Shown here: piece after piece, positions 25,076-33,194 of the stretch
Layout: each line of letters opens with the position of its first letter
Position numbering within the stretch: position 1 is the stretch's first letter
Origin: an uncultured Bacteroidales bacterium
Lineage (GTDB): Bacteria > Bacteroidota > Bacteroidia > Bacteroidales > Muribaculaceae
DNA length: 64,000 bases
Reading direction: 5' to 3'
Assembly (NCBI GenBank): GCA_958418815.1
Contig: CATZGB010000008.1
Coordinates: 26,925-90,924 of the forward strand
Notes under the pieces: generated by a model
What the model was told of the DNA's origin: nothing
Database searches by the model: none
The model's input: the letters and a program-made list of their open reading frames with translations, nothing else
Made by a program: the position numbers and the translations under genes

Positions 25076-25897
25076 TTAAATGTGTTCGCGGGGATATTGA
25101 GTGTCAATCTTTATTCTGAATATATGCCAACAAGGCACAGCAACACCGTTGCGAGTTGCCGGATTAAAGCTTTTTTCGGGCAATGTCCGCATCACTCTTA
25201 TACATTCATCACTCATCAACTCGTGTGGAGTACGATGCACCTTGATTTTTCCGATGTTGCCTTTAGTTGTTATTTCCAGCTTCAAAATAACACTACCTGT
25301 TATACACATTTCATACAATTCCGGCGGCCAACGCAACTCCTTAGCGAAATAGCTCAATAAAGCCGAATCGCCTCCAATGTATTCAGGATAGTGTTCAACC
25401 GTGCCTGGCCTCCAGACACCGTCTTCCATAAACAGATATGCTGCGACAGCATCCTCCACAAACTGCTCCAGCGCAAGATATTCAGGCGAATATGTATAGG
25501 AGGGCTGCCGGCAGACTGTTCGCTTCATCATCACTCCATAATCATCAATGCGAGACCCATACTCAATGACAATATCTATCACCGGAGCGTTTGATGCAAT
25601 CGTGTCAGAATCCTTTATAACTGTAGTTTTCGTAAACAACGCTACCGACAAGGCTGCGAAGTTACGTGCTTCATCCGAACTCATCGCTACCACCGTGTCA
25701 TTGTAGTGCAAGCACAGCGATTCAGGAGCCTGATATCGCAATTCGTAATTTAGGTTTTCATACTGGTAATGCCACGAAGCTGAGCGTGCAACCATATCAC
25801 GCGCATTAATACTTGTCGATGTCAATGCGACAAGTATTAATACCAAGATTACATATAACGAGCCTTGTGCCGTAGTGTATGCTGCATATCGTAACAT
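25076..25897 (-). CDS. TonB C-terminal domain protein (energy-transducer-like)
   Basis: The ATG at 25897 is preferred over a TTG six bases upstream. An N-terminal hydrophobic helix (~13-30) anchors the protein in the inner membrane. A periplasmic region follows, and the last ~95 residues match the TonB C-terminal fold: YPEYIGGDSALLSYFAKELRWP, GSVILKLEITTKGNIGKIKV and AVPCWHIFRIKI. It could drive an outer-membrane receptor, though many Bacteroidales copies serve unrelated signalling. No ExbB/ExbD or intact receptor is nearby; the adjacent barrel gene is decayed. Confidence 0.75.
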   Translation of the reverse strand: MLRYAAYTTAQGSLYVILVLILVALTSTSINARDMVARSASWHYQYENLNYELRYQAPESLCLHYNDTVVAMSSDEARNFAALSVALFTKTTVIKDSDTIASNAPVIDIVIEYGSRIDDYGVMMKRTVCRQPSYTYSPEYLALEQFVEDAVAAYLFMEDGVWRPGTVEHYPEYIGGDSALLSYFAKELRWPPELYEMCITGSVILKLEITTKGNIGKIKVHRTPHELMSDECIRVMRTLPEKSFNPATRNGVAVPCWHIFRIKIDTQYPREHI

Positions 25898-25900
25898 ACG

Positions 25901-25931
25901 CAAAGTTAATCATTTTTCATCTAATGTGAAA
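25901..25931 (-). promoter_or_regulatory. Promoter of the TonB-like gene, nearly leaderless
   Basis: On the minus strand TTTC (25931-25928; 3 of 4 matches) is followed after 19 bases by TAACTTTG (25908-25901). The ATG is only four bases below, implying a leaderless or almost leaderless transcript. Confidence 0.5.
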
Positions 25932-26197
25932 TCGTCTTTCCGATAAGACAGTGATGCGGCCCCTCAGTCGCACTATCGTACATCAATCCTAAAATCCACG
26001 CATTTATACACAACTTGACACCAAATGCACTACCCCAAAAGCGCAACTTAGGCGGCAACCCCCCTTTTTATCGGGGCGTAACCGCCTAAGTATCGGCTTA
26101 CATCAAGTTACGCTTAGTCTTTGATGGCAGCGTGGCCGCAATGATTTATGACATTTTATCAGTAAGGGCTGCTTAGTCAACAATCGGACAACAATAA
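25932..26197. repeat. Gene-free gap with nested inverted repeats
   Basis: The gap carries two overlapping inverted repeats. One pairs CTTAGGCGG (26047-26055) with its exact complement (26082-26090), with a CCCC/GGGG pairing inside. The other pairs AAGCGCAACTT (26039-26049) with AAGTTACGCTT (26105-26115), one mismatch. It could be a terminator, a cruciform or the relic of a mobile-element end. No gene is seen. Confidence 0.5.
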
Positions 26198-26602
26198 CTA
26201 ATCCTTTGGTTTTCCGTATCCGCAAAAGAGATTTGGCCCTTTCGGTCTGCGATTAATTATTTCATCTTTATCATATTTTTTATGACATTTATCACAAAGA
26301 AAGATGAAATGCTCCTTAATCGGTTGATGTGCTTCATAAAATTTACTTAAAAACTCATACATATCAACCTCAAGAGTTTCAGTATATGTTTTGCAAAAGC
26401 TTTTTTTCAATATTTGACTTGCTATCGCAATTCTTCCAGGCGTATCACGTCGATGAGCCGCTTGAAGCTCTATTTGTCTATTACAATGTTCGCAAGTTTT
26501 ACCTTTAATTTTCTTTGGGGTATATGACTTTACTGCATTGGTCAAAAGTGTTGGACCAAATAAATCTATGAATTCTTGCTCAGTTCCTATAAATTTCGCC
26601 AT
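26198..26602 (-). CDS. HNH/treble-clef zinc-binding protein
   Basis: The 134-aa protein has CEHC (Cys37, Cys40), a downstream His50 in QAAHRRD, and CDKCHKKYD (Cys103, Cys106, His107). This is the zinc knuckle spacing of HNH-type nucleases, though the full HNH active site cannot be confirmed by eye. The gene is AT-richer than the surrounding core genes, a sign of transfer. It lies 41 bases downstream of the zeta-toxin-like gene on the same strand. Confidence 0.55.
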   Translation of the reverse strand: MAKFIGTEQEFIDLFGPTLLTNAVKSYTPKKIKGKTCEHCNRQIELQAAHRRDTPGRIAIASQILKKSFCKTYTETLEVDMYEFLSKFYEAHQPIKEHFIFLCDKCHKKYDKDEIINRRPKGPNLFCGYGKPKD

Positions 26603-26643
26603 AATGGATTATCCTATATGGTAATATTTTGAAACACATAAGA

Positions 26644-27240
26644 TTAACGTAAAGTTTGAGCCCACTCCGGAATATCATCTGTATATTGTTTTGCCAATGT
26701 TCCGTTAGAAAGGCGGAAGAGAGGGCGGGCATCAACATCGTCTATGGAGTTATCGTAGACATAAAGACGGTCAACGATTGATGACACGGTTTTACAGTTT
26801 TGGATTGACTTGTTGTAGCGTGATATAATTTTGGTAATTGGTACATCATGTCCACCTTCCATTACTCGCGTGGCGATACGCGATGCATTTATTGTCGGGT
26901 TAGATGTGGAGATAAAGAATATTCTTATAAAGAAACCGGCTTGCTTCGCTCGGATAACAAAGTCTATTTTATCTTGCGCAGAAAAAACGGTCTCAAATAC
27001 GAAACTCTTCTTTTCTGCAAGACATTTTTCGCGAAGATCCGAGCTGTAGTTAGCTGCTTTCAGAACGGCCTCTTTGTCATTCCAATCTCCGAACAAATCT
27101 TTGGCAATTTGGTCGGGATTGATATACGTTGTCCCCTCTGCCCACTCGTGATGAAGAAACTTTTGTGTAATAGAAGTCTTGCCTGACCCATTAGGCCCTG
27201 CAATTATTATCAGTTCCGGTTTATGTTCAACAGTTGCCAT
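26644..27240 (-). CDS. Zeta-toxin-family P-loop kinase
   Basis: The ATG at 27240 gives 198 residues with Walker A GPNGSGKT (15-22), TYINPDQIAKDLFG and FVFETVFSAQDKIDFVIRAKQAGFFIRIFFIST, the core of zeta toxins and related kinases. Zeta toxins phosphorylate UDP-N-acetylglucosamine and block wall synthesis, but many chromosomal homologues have other or unknown substrates. The start overlaps the preceding small ORF by 14 bases, typical of a toxin-antitoxin pair. A longer upstream frame would overlap that gene almost entirely and is rejected. Confidence 0.82.
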   Translation of the reverse strand: MATVEHKPELIIIAGPNGSGKTSITQKFLHHEWAEGTTYINPDQIAKDLFGDWNDKEAVLKAANYSSDLREKCLAEKKSFVFETVFSAQDKIDFVIRAKQAGFFIRIFFISTSNPTINASRIATRVMEGGHDVPITKIISRYNKSIQNCKTVSSIVDRLYVYDNSIDDVDARPLFRLSNGTLAKQYTDDIPEWAQTLR

Positions 27241-27442
27241 TCTTGACTTCGTTAATGCGGTCAGCCCATTTGGCTTGCTGTTCATCAGCACCAAGACGTA
27301 ATTCCTCAAAGTATCTTTTTGTGGCCTCTTCGTGCCGCTTCTTTGCATCTTCTGCCGCCTCGCGCATGATTTGGGCGAGCATCTCGTCTGTCGGTTCCTT
27401 GCCGGAATTGAAACGATAGGCATTCATTTCTGCTTCAGACAT
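27227..27442 (-). CDS. Small helical protein, likely partner or antitoxin of the zeta-type kinase
   Basis: The 71-aa product (MSEAEMNAYRFNSGKEPTDE onward) is helical, charged, and has no DNA-binding motif that I can see. Small genes of this type regularly precede zeta-toxin-like kinases in Bacteroidetes, and here the two overlap by 14 bases, so they are translationally coupled. It is not homologous by eye to the classical epsilon antitoxin. Its promoter must lie in the 85 bases before it, next to the ppdK terminator. Confidence 0.65.
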   Translation of the reverse strand: MSEAEMNAYRFNSGKEPTDEMLAQIMREAAEDAKKRHEEATKRYFEELRLGADEQQAKWADRINEVKNGNC

Positions 27443-27452
27443 ATTATGTAAA

Positions 27453-27499
27453 TGAAAAAGGCTGCAATGCTGCCGATTGAGACACGCATTGCAGCCTTT
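27453..27499 (-). terminator. Intrinsic terminator of ppdK
   Basis: A perfect 14-bp stem pairs AAAGGCTGCAATGC (27457-27470) with its complement (27486-27499) around a 15-base loop, and on the minus strand it is followed by a T run. It lies 29 bases after the ppdK stop. Confidence 0.88.
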
Positions 27500-27527
27500 A
27501 TTTATTACTGGTATACCGTTAGGTTAA

Positions 27528-30245
27528 TTACTCTTCGATGGCTGCCTGCGCCGCGGCTACGCGGGCGATGGGCACGCGGAAGGGGGAGCAGCTGACGTAG
27601 TTCATGCCGAGCTTGGCGCAGAACTTCACGGAGCTGGGCTCACCACCGTGCTCGCCACAGATACCGACTTTGAGTTCGGGACGGGCTGCGCGGCCTTTCT
27701 TGACACCCATTTCCACGAGCTGGCCTACACCTTCCTGGTCGAGGACTTCGAAGGGATCGGTCTTGATGATGCCGTGTTCCTTGTAGAACTTGAGGAACTT
27801 GGGAGCGTCGTCGCGGGAGAATCCGAAGGTCATCTGGGTGAGGTCGTTCGTACCGAAGGAGAAGAACTCGGCCACGGAGGCGATTTGGTCGGCGACGAGG
27901 GCTGCACGAGGCACCTCAATCATCGTGCCGACGAGATAGGGCAGCGAACGTCCCTGCTCCTCAAACACCTTGGCGGCGGTGATATGGATGATGTCGGCCT
28001 GGTTCTGGATTTCCTTGAGCGAACCTACAAGAGGAATCATGATCTCGGGCTTCACATCGATGCCGCGGGCCTTGACAGCAAGGGCGGCCTCAATGATGGC
28101 GCGTGTCTGCATCTCGGTGATTTCGGGATATGTGATGCCGAGACGGCAACCACGGTGACCCAACATGGGGTTGAATTCCTCGAGAGAGTCAACCTTTGCC
28201 TTAACTTCGGCAAGGGTGATGCCCATCTCATCGGCCAGCTCCTTCTGGGTAGCGGTCTGATGAGGCACGAATTCGTGCAGAGGGGGATCGAGCAGACGGA
28301 TGGTGACGCCATAGCCGTCCATAGCGGTGAAGATTCCTTCAAAGTCGCCGCGCTGCATAGGCAGAAGCTTGGCGAGGGCAGCCTTGCGGCCTTCCACGTC
28401 GGATGCGAGAATCATCTCACGGACAGCCTTGATGCGGTCGCCTTCAAAGAACATATGCTCTGTGCGGCAGAGTCCGATACCCTGGGCACCGAAATGACGG
28501 GCCTGCTTGGCGTCGCGGGGGGTGTCGGCGTTGGTGCGGACGAGGGTCTTGGTGTATTTGGCTGCGAGGTTCATGATGGCACCGAAGTCGCCGTCGAGCT
28601 CGGGCTCAACGGTGGGCACCTGGCCGTCGTAGACATCTCCGGTCGAACCGTTGAGAGAAATCCAGTCGCCTTCCTTGTAGGTCTTGCCGCCCATTTCAAC
28701 GGTGCGGGCCTCGTAGTCAACTTTGATTTCACCGGCACCGGAAACGCAGCACTTACCCATACCGCGGGCAACCACAGCAGCGTGGCTGGTCATACCGCCG
28801 CGCATGGTAAGGATACCCTGGGCGACAGCCATACCACGGAGGTCTTCGGGTGAGGTCTCGATACGGACGAGGACGACTTTCTTTTTCTTCTCGGCCCAAG
28901 CCTCAGCGTCATCGGCGAAGAAGACAATCTGGCCGGTTGCGGCACCGGGAGAAGCGGGAAGACCCTTGGCAACGACAAGCGCACGCTTGAGGGCGTCTTT
29001 GTCGAATACAGGGTGGAGAAGCTCGTCGAGTTTCTGGGGCTCCATACGGAGGAGGGCTGTCTTCTCATCGATTTCGCCTGCACGGAGCAACTCCATGGCG
29101 ATTCTTACCATGGCAGCACCGGTGCGCTTTCCGTTACGGGTCTGGAGCATCCAGAGCTTGCCGTCCTGGATGGTGAACTCCATATCCTGCATATCCTTGA
29201 AGTAGGCCTCAAGCTTGTTGGCGATTGCGATAAGCTCGGCGGCGCAGACAGGCATTGACTCCTCGAGGGAGGGGTACTTGGCGGCGCGGTCGGCCTCCGA
29301 GATGCCCTGGAGGGCAGCCCAGCGGCGTGAGCCTTCCACTGTGATCTGCTGAGGAGTGCGGATACCGGCCACCACATCCTCGCCCTGGGCGTTGATGAGG
29401 TACTCGCCGTTGAAGATGTTCTCTCCGGTAGCGGCATCGCGTGAGAAAGCCACACCTGTAGCGGAGTTGTTGCCCATGTTGCCGTAAACCATAGCCTGCA
29501 CGTTGACAGCGGTTCCCCATTCCTCGGGAATCTGGTTCATACGACGGTAGAGGATGGCGCGCTCGTTCATCCAAGAGTCAAACACGGCGCAGATGCCACC
29601 CCAGAGCTGATCCCATGCTGAATCGGGGAAGTCCTTGCCGGTGTATTTCTTGACAGCGGCCTTGAAGCGCTTCACGAGCTCCTGGAGATCCTCAACAGTG
29701 AGGTCGGTGTCGAATTTCACACCCTTTTCCTCCTTCACCTTGTCGATGATGGCCTCGAAGGGGTCGGTTTCGGTCTTGGTCTTGGGCTTCATGCCGAGAA
29801 CCACGTCGCCATACATCTGCACGAAACGACGGTAGCTGTCCCAGGCAAAGCGGGGGTTGCCGCTCTTTTCGGCAAGGGCCTGAACAGTGGCGTCATTCAT
29901 ACCGAGGTTCAGGACGGTGTCCATCATACCAGGCATGGAGGCACGCGCACCTGAGCGCACCGACACGAGCAGCGGGTTGGCGGGGTCGTTGAATTTCGTT
30001 CCGGTGAGAGACTCCACGTGGGCGATGGCCTTCTCGACTTCGGCCTTGATATCATTAACCACATGTTCGCGGCCATACTGGGTGTACTCTGTGCAGACTT
30101 CGGTCGTGATTGTGAAACCGGGAGGCACGGGCATCCCCAGGAGATTCATTTCAGCGAGGTTGGCACCTTTGCCGCCGAGGAGGTTGCGCATCGATGCATC
30201 TCCTTCAGCCTTTCCGTCGCCGAAAGTGTAGATTTTTTTTGCCAT
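27528..30245 (-). CDS. ppdK: Pyruvate, phosphate dikinase
   Basis: At 905 aa this is a full-length PPDK, catalysing interconversion of pyruvate + ATP + Pi with PEP + AMP + PPi. Visible elements are the ATP-grasp start (FGDGKAEGDASMRNLLGGKGANLAEM), the phospho-histidine loop GGMTSHAAVVARGMGKCCVSG, and the C-terminal PEP-binding barrel with FSFGTNDLTQMTFGFSRDDAPKF and the catalytic-Cys segment KVGICGEHGGEP. It lets the anaerobe use PPi in glycolysis or gluconeogenesis. It has its own promoter and terminator. Confidence 0.97.
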   Translation of the reverse strand: MAKKIYTFGDGKAEGDASMRNLLGGKGANLAEMNLLGMPVPPGFTITTEVCTEYTQYGREHVVNDIKAEVEKAIAHVESLTGTKFNDPANPLLVSVRSGARASMPGMMDTVLNLGMNDATVQALAEKSGNPRFAWDSYRRFVQMYGDVVLGMKPKTKTETDPFEAIIDKVKEEKGVKFDTDLTVEDLQELVKRFKAAVKKYTGKDFPDSAWDQLWGGICAVFDSWMNERAILYRRMNQIPEEWGTAVNVQAMVYGNMGNNSATGVAFSRDAATGENIFNGEYLINAQGEDVVAGIRTPQQITVEGSRRWAALQGISEADRAAKYPSLEESMPVCAAELIAIANKLEAYFKDMQDMEFTIQDGKLWMLQTRNGKRTGAAMVRIAMELLRAGEIDEKTALLRMEPQKLDELLHPVFDKDALKRALVVAKGLPASPGAATGQIVFFADDAEAWAEKKKKVVLVRIETSPEDLRGMAVAQGILTMRGGMTSHAAVVARGMGKCCVSGAGEIKVDYEARTVEMGGKTYKEGDWISLNGSTGDVYDGQVPTVEPELDGDFGAIMNLAAKYTKTLVRTNADTPRDAKQARHFGAQGIGLCRTEHMFFEGDRIKAVREMILASDVEGRKAALAKLLPMQRGDFEGIFTAMDGYGVTIRLLDPPLHEFVPHQTATQKELADEMGITLAEVKAKVDSLEEFNPMLGHRGCRLGITYPEITEMQTRAIIEAALAVKARGIDVKPEIMIPLVGSLKEIQNQADIIHITAAKVFEEQGRSLPYLVGTMIEVPRAALVADQIASVAEFFSFGTNDLTQMTFGFSRDDAPKFLKFYKEHGIIKTDPFEVLDQEGVGQLVEMGVKKGRAARPELKVGICGEHGGEPSSVKFCAKLGMNYVSCSPFRVPIARVAAAQAAIEE

Positions 30246-30579
30246 GGGTTGGTTGACTTGTTTAGATTAAAGTTATTAACCGTTCTGGTCAAATATTTGA
30301 TTGATTGTTGTTGTATGCGGTTGTATCGGATTTATTCGGAACAAGCACACGGCGGGGTTCTCAGAGTCACCCCGGAGCGTTGTGCAAAGTTACGAAATTT
30401 CAGCGACAAACGCCAAACCGACATATATTTTTTTCATTCTCCAGTCAATAAAACGGCTGGAAAATCGTAACTTTGCAGCCTGTAAACCCAATAACGCCCT
30501 TTCACGGGCATATGTTATCGGCTTTACGTTTTTTTCCGTTATATTCAAATTAATTGACATCGCTCCCCAAAAAGAAAAC
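30246..30579. promoter_or_regulatory. Divergent ppdK/rlmD promoter region
   Basis: This 334-base gap holds two divergent promoters. For ppdK (minus) TTTG lies at 30417-30414 and TAACTTTG at 30392-30385, 21 bases apart, giving a leader of about 130 bases. For rlmD (plus) TAACTTTG lies at 30468-30475 without a good TTTG partner, giving a leader of about 100 bases. No gene is seen. Confidence 0.55.
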
Positions 30580-32013
30580 ATGGGCAGAAAAAGAAAAGAG
30601 CTACCCTTGCTTGAAGGGCTTGAGATAACCGCCGTGGCCGCCGAAGGCAAAGCCATCGCCCGTCACGGCGAGATGGTGGTCTTCATCCCCTACGGCGCGC
30701 CCGGCGACATCGCCGACATAAAAATAGACCGCAAGAAACATTCCTATGCCGAAGGCCATATCGAGCGGCTTGTGAAGCCCTCCCCGCTCCGCACCGAGCC
30801 ATTCTGCTCCCATTTCGGGGTCTGCGGAGGGTGTCGATGGCAACATCTTCCCTACGAGGAGCAGCTCAAGGCGAAGCAGCAGCAAGTCGAGGACGCGCTG
30901 CGCCGTATAGCCAAAGTCGAGCTGCCCGCCATCACCCCCATCCTCGGTTCGGAATCGACCCGCGAATACCGCAACAAGATGGAGTACACTTTCTCCAACA
31001 AAAAATGGCTCACATGGGAACAGATGCGTTCTGGAGAGGAATTTCCCGACCGTGACGCGGCAGGATTCCACATCCCGGGCGCGTTTGACAAAGTTCTCGA
31101 CATCGACCGGTGCCATCTGCAGGATGATCTCGGCAACCGCCTGAGACTCCACGTCAAAGGATTCGCCAAAGCCCATGGCCTTTCATTCTTCGACCTACGC
31201 GAGCAGACCGGCCTACTGCGCACGATGATGATACGCATCGCCTCCACAGGTGAGACCATGGTGGTGCTGTCGTTCGGGGAAGACTCCCCCGCCGATATCA
31301 GCGCCGTGCTCGACGATCTCAGGGCCAGCTTCCCGGAAATCACATCACTGATGTATGTCGTGAACACGAAAGCCAACGACACCATCGCCGACCTCGACAT
31401 CCTGCTCCATTCCGGCAAGCCCTACATCGAGGAGGAGATGGAAGGCCTGCGCTTCCGCATCGGCCCGAAGTCATTCTATCAGACCAATTCCCGACAGGCA
31501 TACAACCTGTACAAAGTGGCACGCGAATTCGCCGGACTGACAGGTGACGAGCTTGTCTACGACCTATACACCGGCACCGGCACAATCGCCAACTTCATTG
31601 CCCGTCAGGCCCGCAAAGTGGTTGGAATTGAATATGTCGAAGACGCAATCCGCGACGCGAAACTCAACGCCGAGGTCAATGGGCTTGCCAACACCGACTT
31701 TTACGCCGGAGACATGAAGGATGTGCTGACATCGGAGTTCATAGCCCTCCACGGCAGACCTGACGTGATGATTGTTGACCCGCCACGCGCCGGTATGCAT
31801 ACCGATGTTGTCAATGTCATACTTGAGGCCGCGCCCGAGCGCATTGTCTATGTGAGCTGCAACCCGGCCACCCAGGCCCGCGACCTCGCCCTGCTCGATG
31901 CCAAATACAAGGTGACGGCAGTCAGGCCGGTAGACATGTTCCCCCACACCCACCATGTCGAGAATGTGGTGAGGCTTGACCGCCGACCGACCGCAGACAC
32001 CGCTCAGGCATAA
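30580..32013 (+). CDS. rlmD: 23S rRNA (uracil-5-)-methyltransferase RlmD/RumA type
   Basis: The ATG at 30580 is chosen because the 93 residues of the longer frame lie upstream of the promoter box and lack protein character. The 477-aa enzyme has a TRAM domain (~10-65), an iron-sulfur cluster motif (Cys76, Cys82, Cys85 and a Cys near 170), a SAM fold (YDLYTGTGTIANFIA) and the catalytic VSCNPATQARDL. It methylates a specific uridine of 23S rRNA; which of U747 or U1939 cannot be told here. Its 3' end overlaps the convergent ATP-grasp-like gene by 10 bases. Confidence 0.92.
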   Translation: MGRKRKELPLLEGLEITAVAAEGKAIARHGEMVVFIPYGAPGDIADIKIDRKKHSYAEGHIERLVKPSPLRTEPFCSHFGVCGGCRWQHLPYEEQLKAKQQQVEDALRRIAKVELPAITPILGSESTREYRNKMEYTFSNKKWLTWEQMRSGEEFPDRDAAGFHIPGAFDKVLDIDRCHLQDDLGNRLRLHVKGFAKAHGLSFFDLREQTGLLRTMMIRIASTGETMVVLSFGEDSPADISAVLDDLRASFPEITSLMYVVNTKANDTIADLDILLHSGKPYIEEEMEGLRFRIGPKSFYQTNSRQAYNLYKVAREFAGLTGDELVYDLYTGTGTIANFIARQARKVVGIEYVEDAIRDAKLNAEVNGLANTDFYAGDMKDVLTSEFIALHGRPDVMIVDPPRAGMHTDVVNVILEAAPERIVYVSCNPATQARDLALLDAKYKVTAVRPVDMFPHTHHVENVVRLDRRPTADTAQA

Positions 32014-33131
32014 GGCCGGAACAGGAAATCAAACCAATCATTACGGGGAGCGAGCCACACCGGCTCCTCCCCTTTTTCTATCGTTCCGACCAACCGTGCC
32101 CCACAAGGCGAGACAGACATCACCCCCTCCACCCCGAGTTTGCTCCACACACCCCTTGCGACAAATCCCATCGTGTATCTCAGATTAATCTCCACACACG
32201 GGGCAATCCAGCAATCACTGCCGCCGTCACCGCAAACCATCATGTCCACCCCCAGTGGCCCCTCATATCCATTCCCCAGCACCAATGGCAGAATAGCCCG
32301 CGCCTCATCCCTGGCCTGCTCCACATCGCGGCGCGTCAGCCATTGCTCCAGCTTGTCGACTATCATATCGTCGGATCCGACATAATTTCCGCCGTAATTG
32401 GTGGCCGTGGAGTTGAAAAACAGCGAATACCCCTCAAACCTGGCCTCCCCTCCCGCGTAATCGAAAAGCATCGCGAAGTCCTGCAACCGAGGCAACTCCG
32501 GCTCCACCATCACCGACCCCTGCCGCCTGATGACACCCTCAACACGAGACAACGATACCGCGAGGGTTGACAATGAGACAGGAAAGACACCACGCCCGCT
32601 TGACGACCACGGCGACTTGACGAAAGCTGTCCCCCATTCCCCGACAAGCTCTTCCACCTCTGTGACGGATTTCGCTTCCAACGGCATCGCATAAGGCAGG
32701 CAGTTTCCACGCTGCCGCCATGACCGCAGGAACTCAAGCGACGACCTCCGGTGAGACAGCCCACGCCGTATGCCAATTGTTTCCTCCACGCTCGCCATCC
32801 ACGCCCTGTCAATCCCGAGCCTCTCAAACTGGCTTACAGCGTCAAGGCTCCAGCCCCATGGCGATAGCCGCGCCTCCCCTATCGCTCTCAAATCCGCGAC
32901 CGGAGACGGCCCGGCGATACCATGTCGGGCCCGCAACTCATCGCGCCAGACCTCCGCCTCCCTGAGGTCGGCATTGGCGACCACCACGGAATCCTCGCCG
33001 GCCCCCAGCCAGAAAGGGAGCATCGCCCCGGCCCGGTGGAGCAACGCCGCCTGACGTGGAGGGGTAAATCGCGGCAGCCCCGAGCCAAGGGCAATGTCAT
33101 TCTCTGGATTGAACAGAAATACTCTTCTCAT
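32004..33131 (-). CDS. ATP-grasp-fold-like conserved hypothetical protein
   Basis: The 375-aa protein starts MRRVFLFNPENDIALGSG, a signature of a Bacteroidales family with no assigned role. AFVKSPWSSSGRGV resembles the lysine-containing glycine loop of ATP-grasp enzymes, and the late CVEINLRYTMGFVARG matches their metal-binding E-x-N motif. It would thus ligate a carboxylate to an amine or thiol using ATP, with unknown substrates. A TAATTTTG box lies five bases upstream of the start, so the mRNA may be leaderless. It is divergent from mutL. Confidence 0.65.
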   Translation of the reverse strand: MRRVFLFNPENDIALGSGLPRFTPPRQAALLHRAGAMLPFWLGAGEDSVVVANADLREAEVWRDELRARHGIAGPSPVADLRAIGEARLSPWGWSLDAVSQFERLGIDRAWMASVEETIGIRRGLSHRRSSLEFLRSWRQRGNCLPYAMPLEAKSVTEVEELVGEWGTAFVKSPWSSSGRGVFPVSLSTLAVSLSRVEGVIRRQGSVMVEPELPRLQDFAMLFDYAGGEARFEGYSLFFNSTATNYGGNYVGSDDMIVDKLEQWLTRRDVEQARDEARAILPLVLGNGYEGPLGVDMMVCGDGGSDCWIAPCVEINLRYTMGFVARGVWSKLGVEGVMSVSPCGARLVGTIEKGEEPVWLAPRNDWFDFLFRPYA

Positions 33132-33194
33132 GCCGCAAAATTACCGATTTTTGAGTAATTTTGCATCATAAACACCCAAAACCAAAGAGCCATA

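Noticed and set aside
27648..28853. A 401-codon plus-strand ORF opposite ppdK
   Set aside because: It lies wholly opposite the well-conserved ppdK gene and its translation lacks domain character; it is a shadow of GC-rich codon use.
30301..30579. A 93-residue N-terminal extension of rlmD
   Set aside because: It lies across the ppdK promoter and upstream of a TAACTTTG box, and the family normally begins at the TRAM domain.
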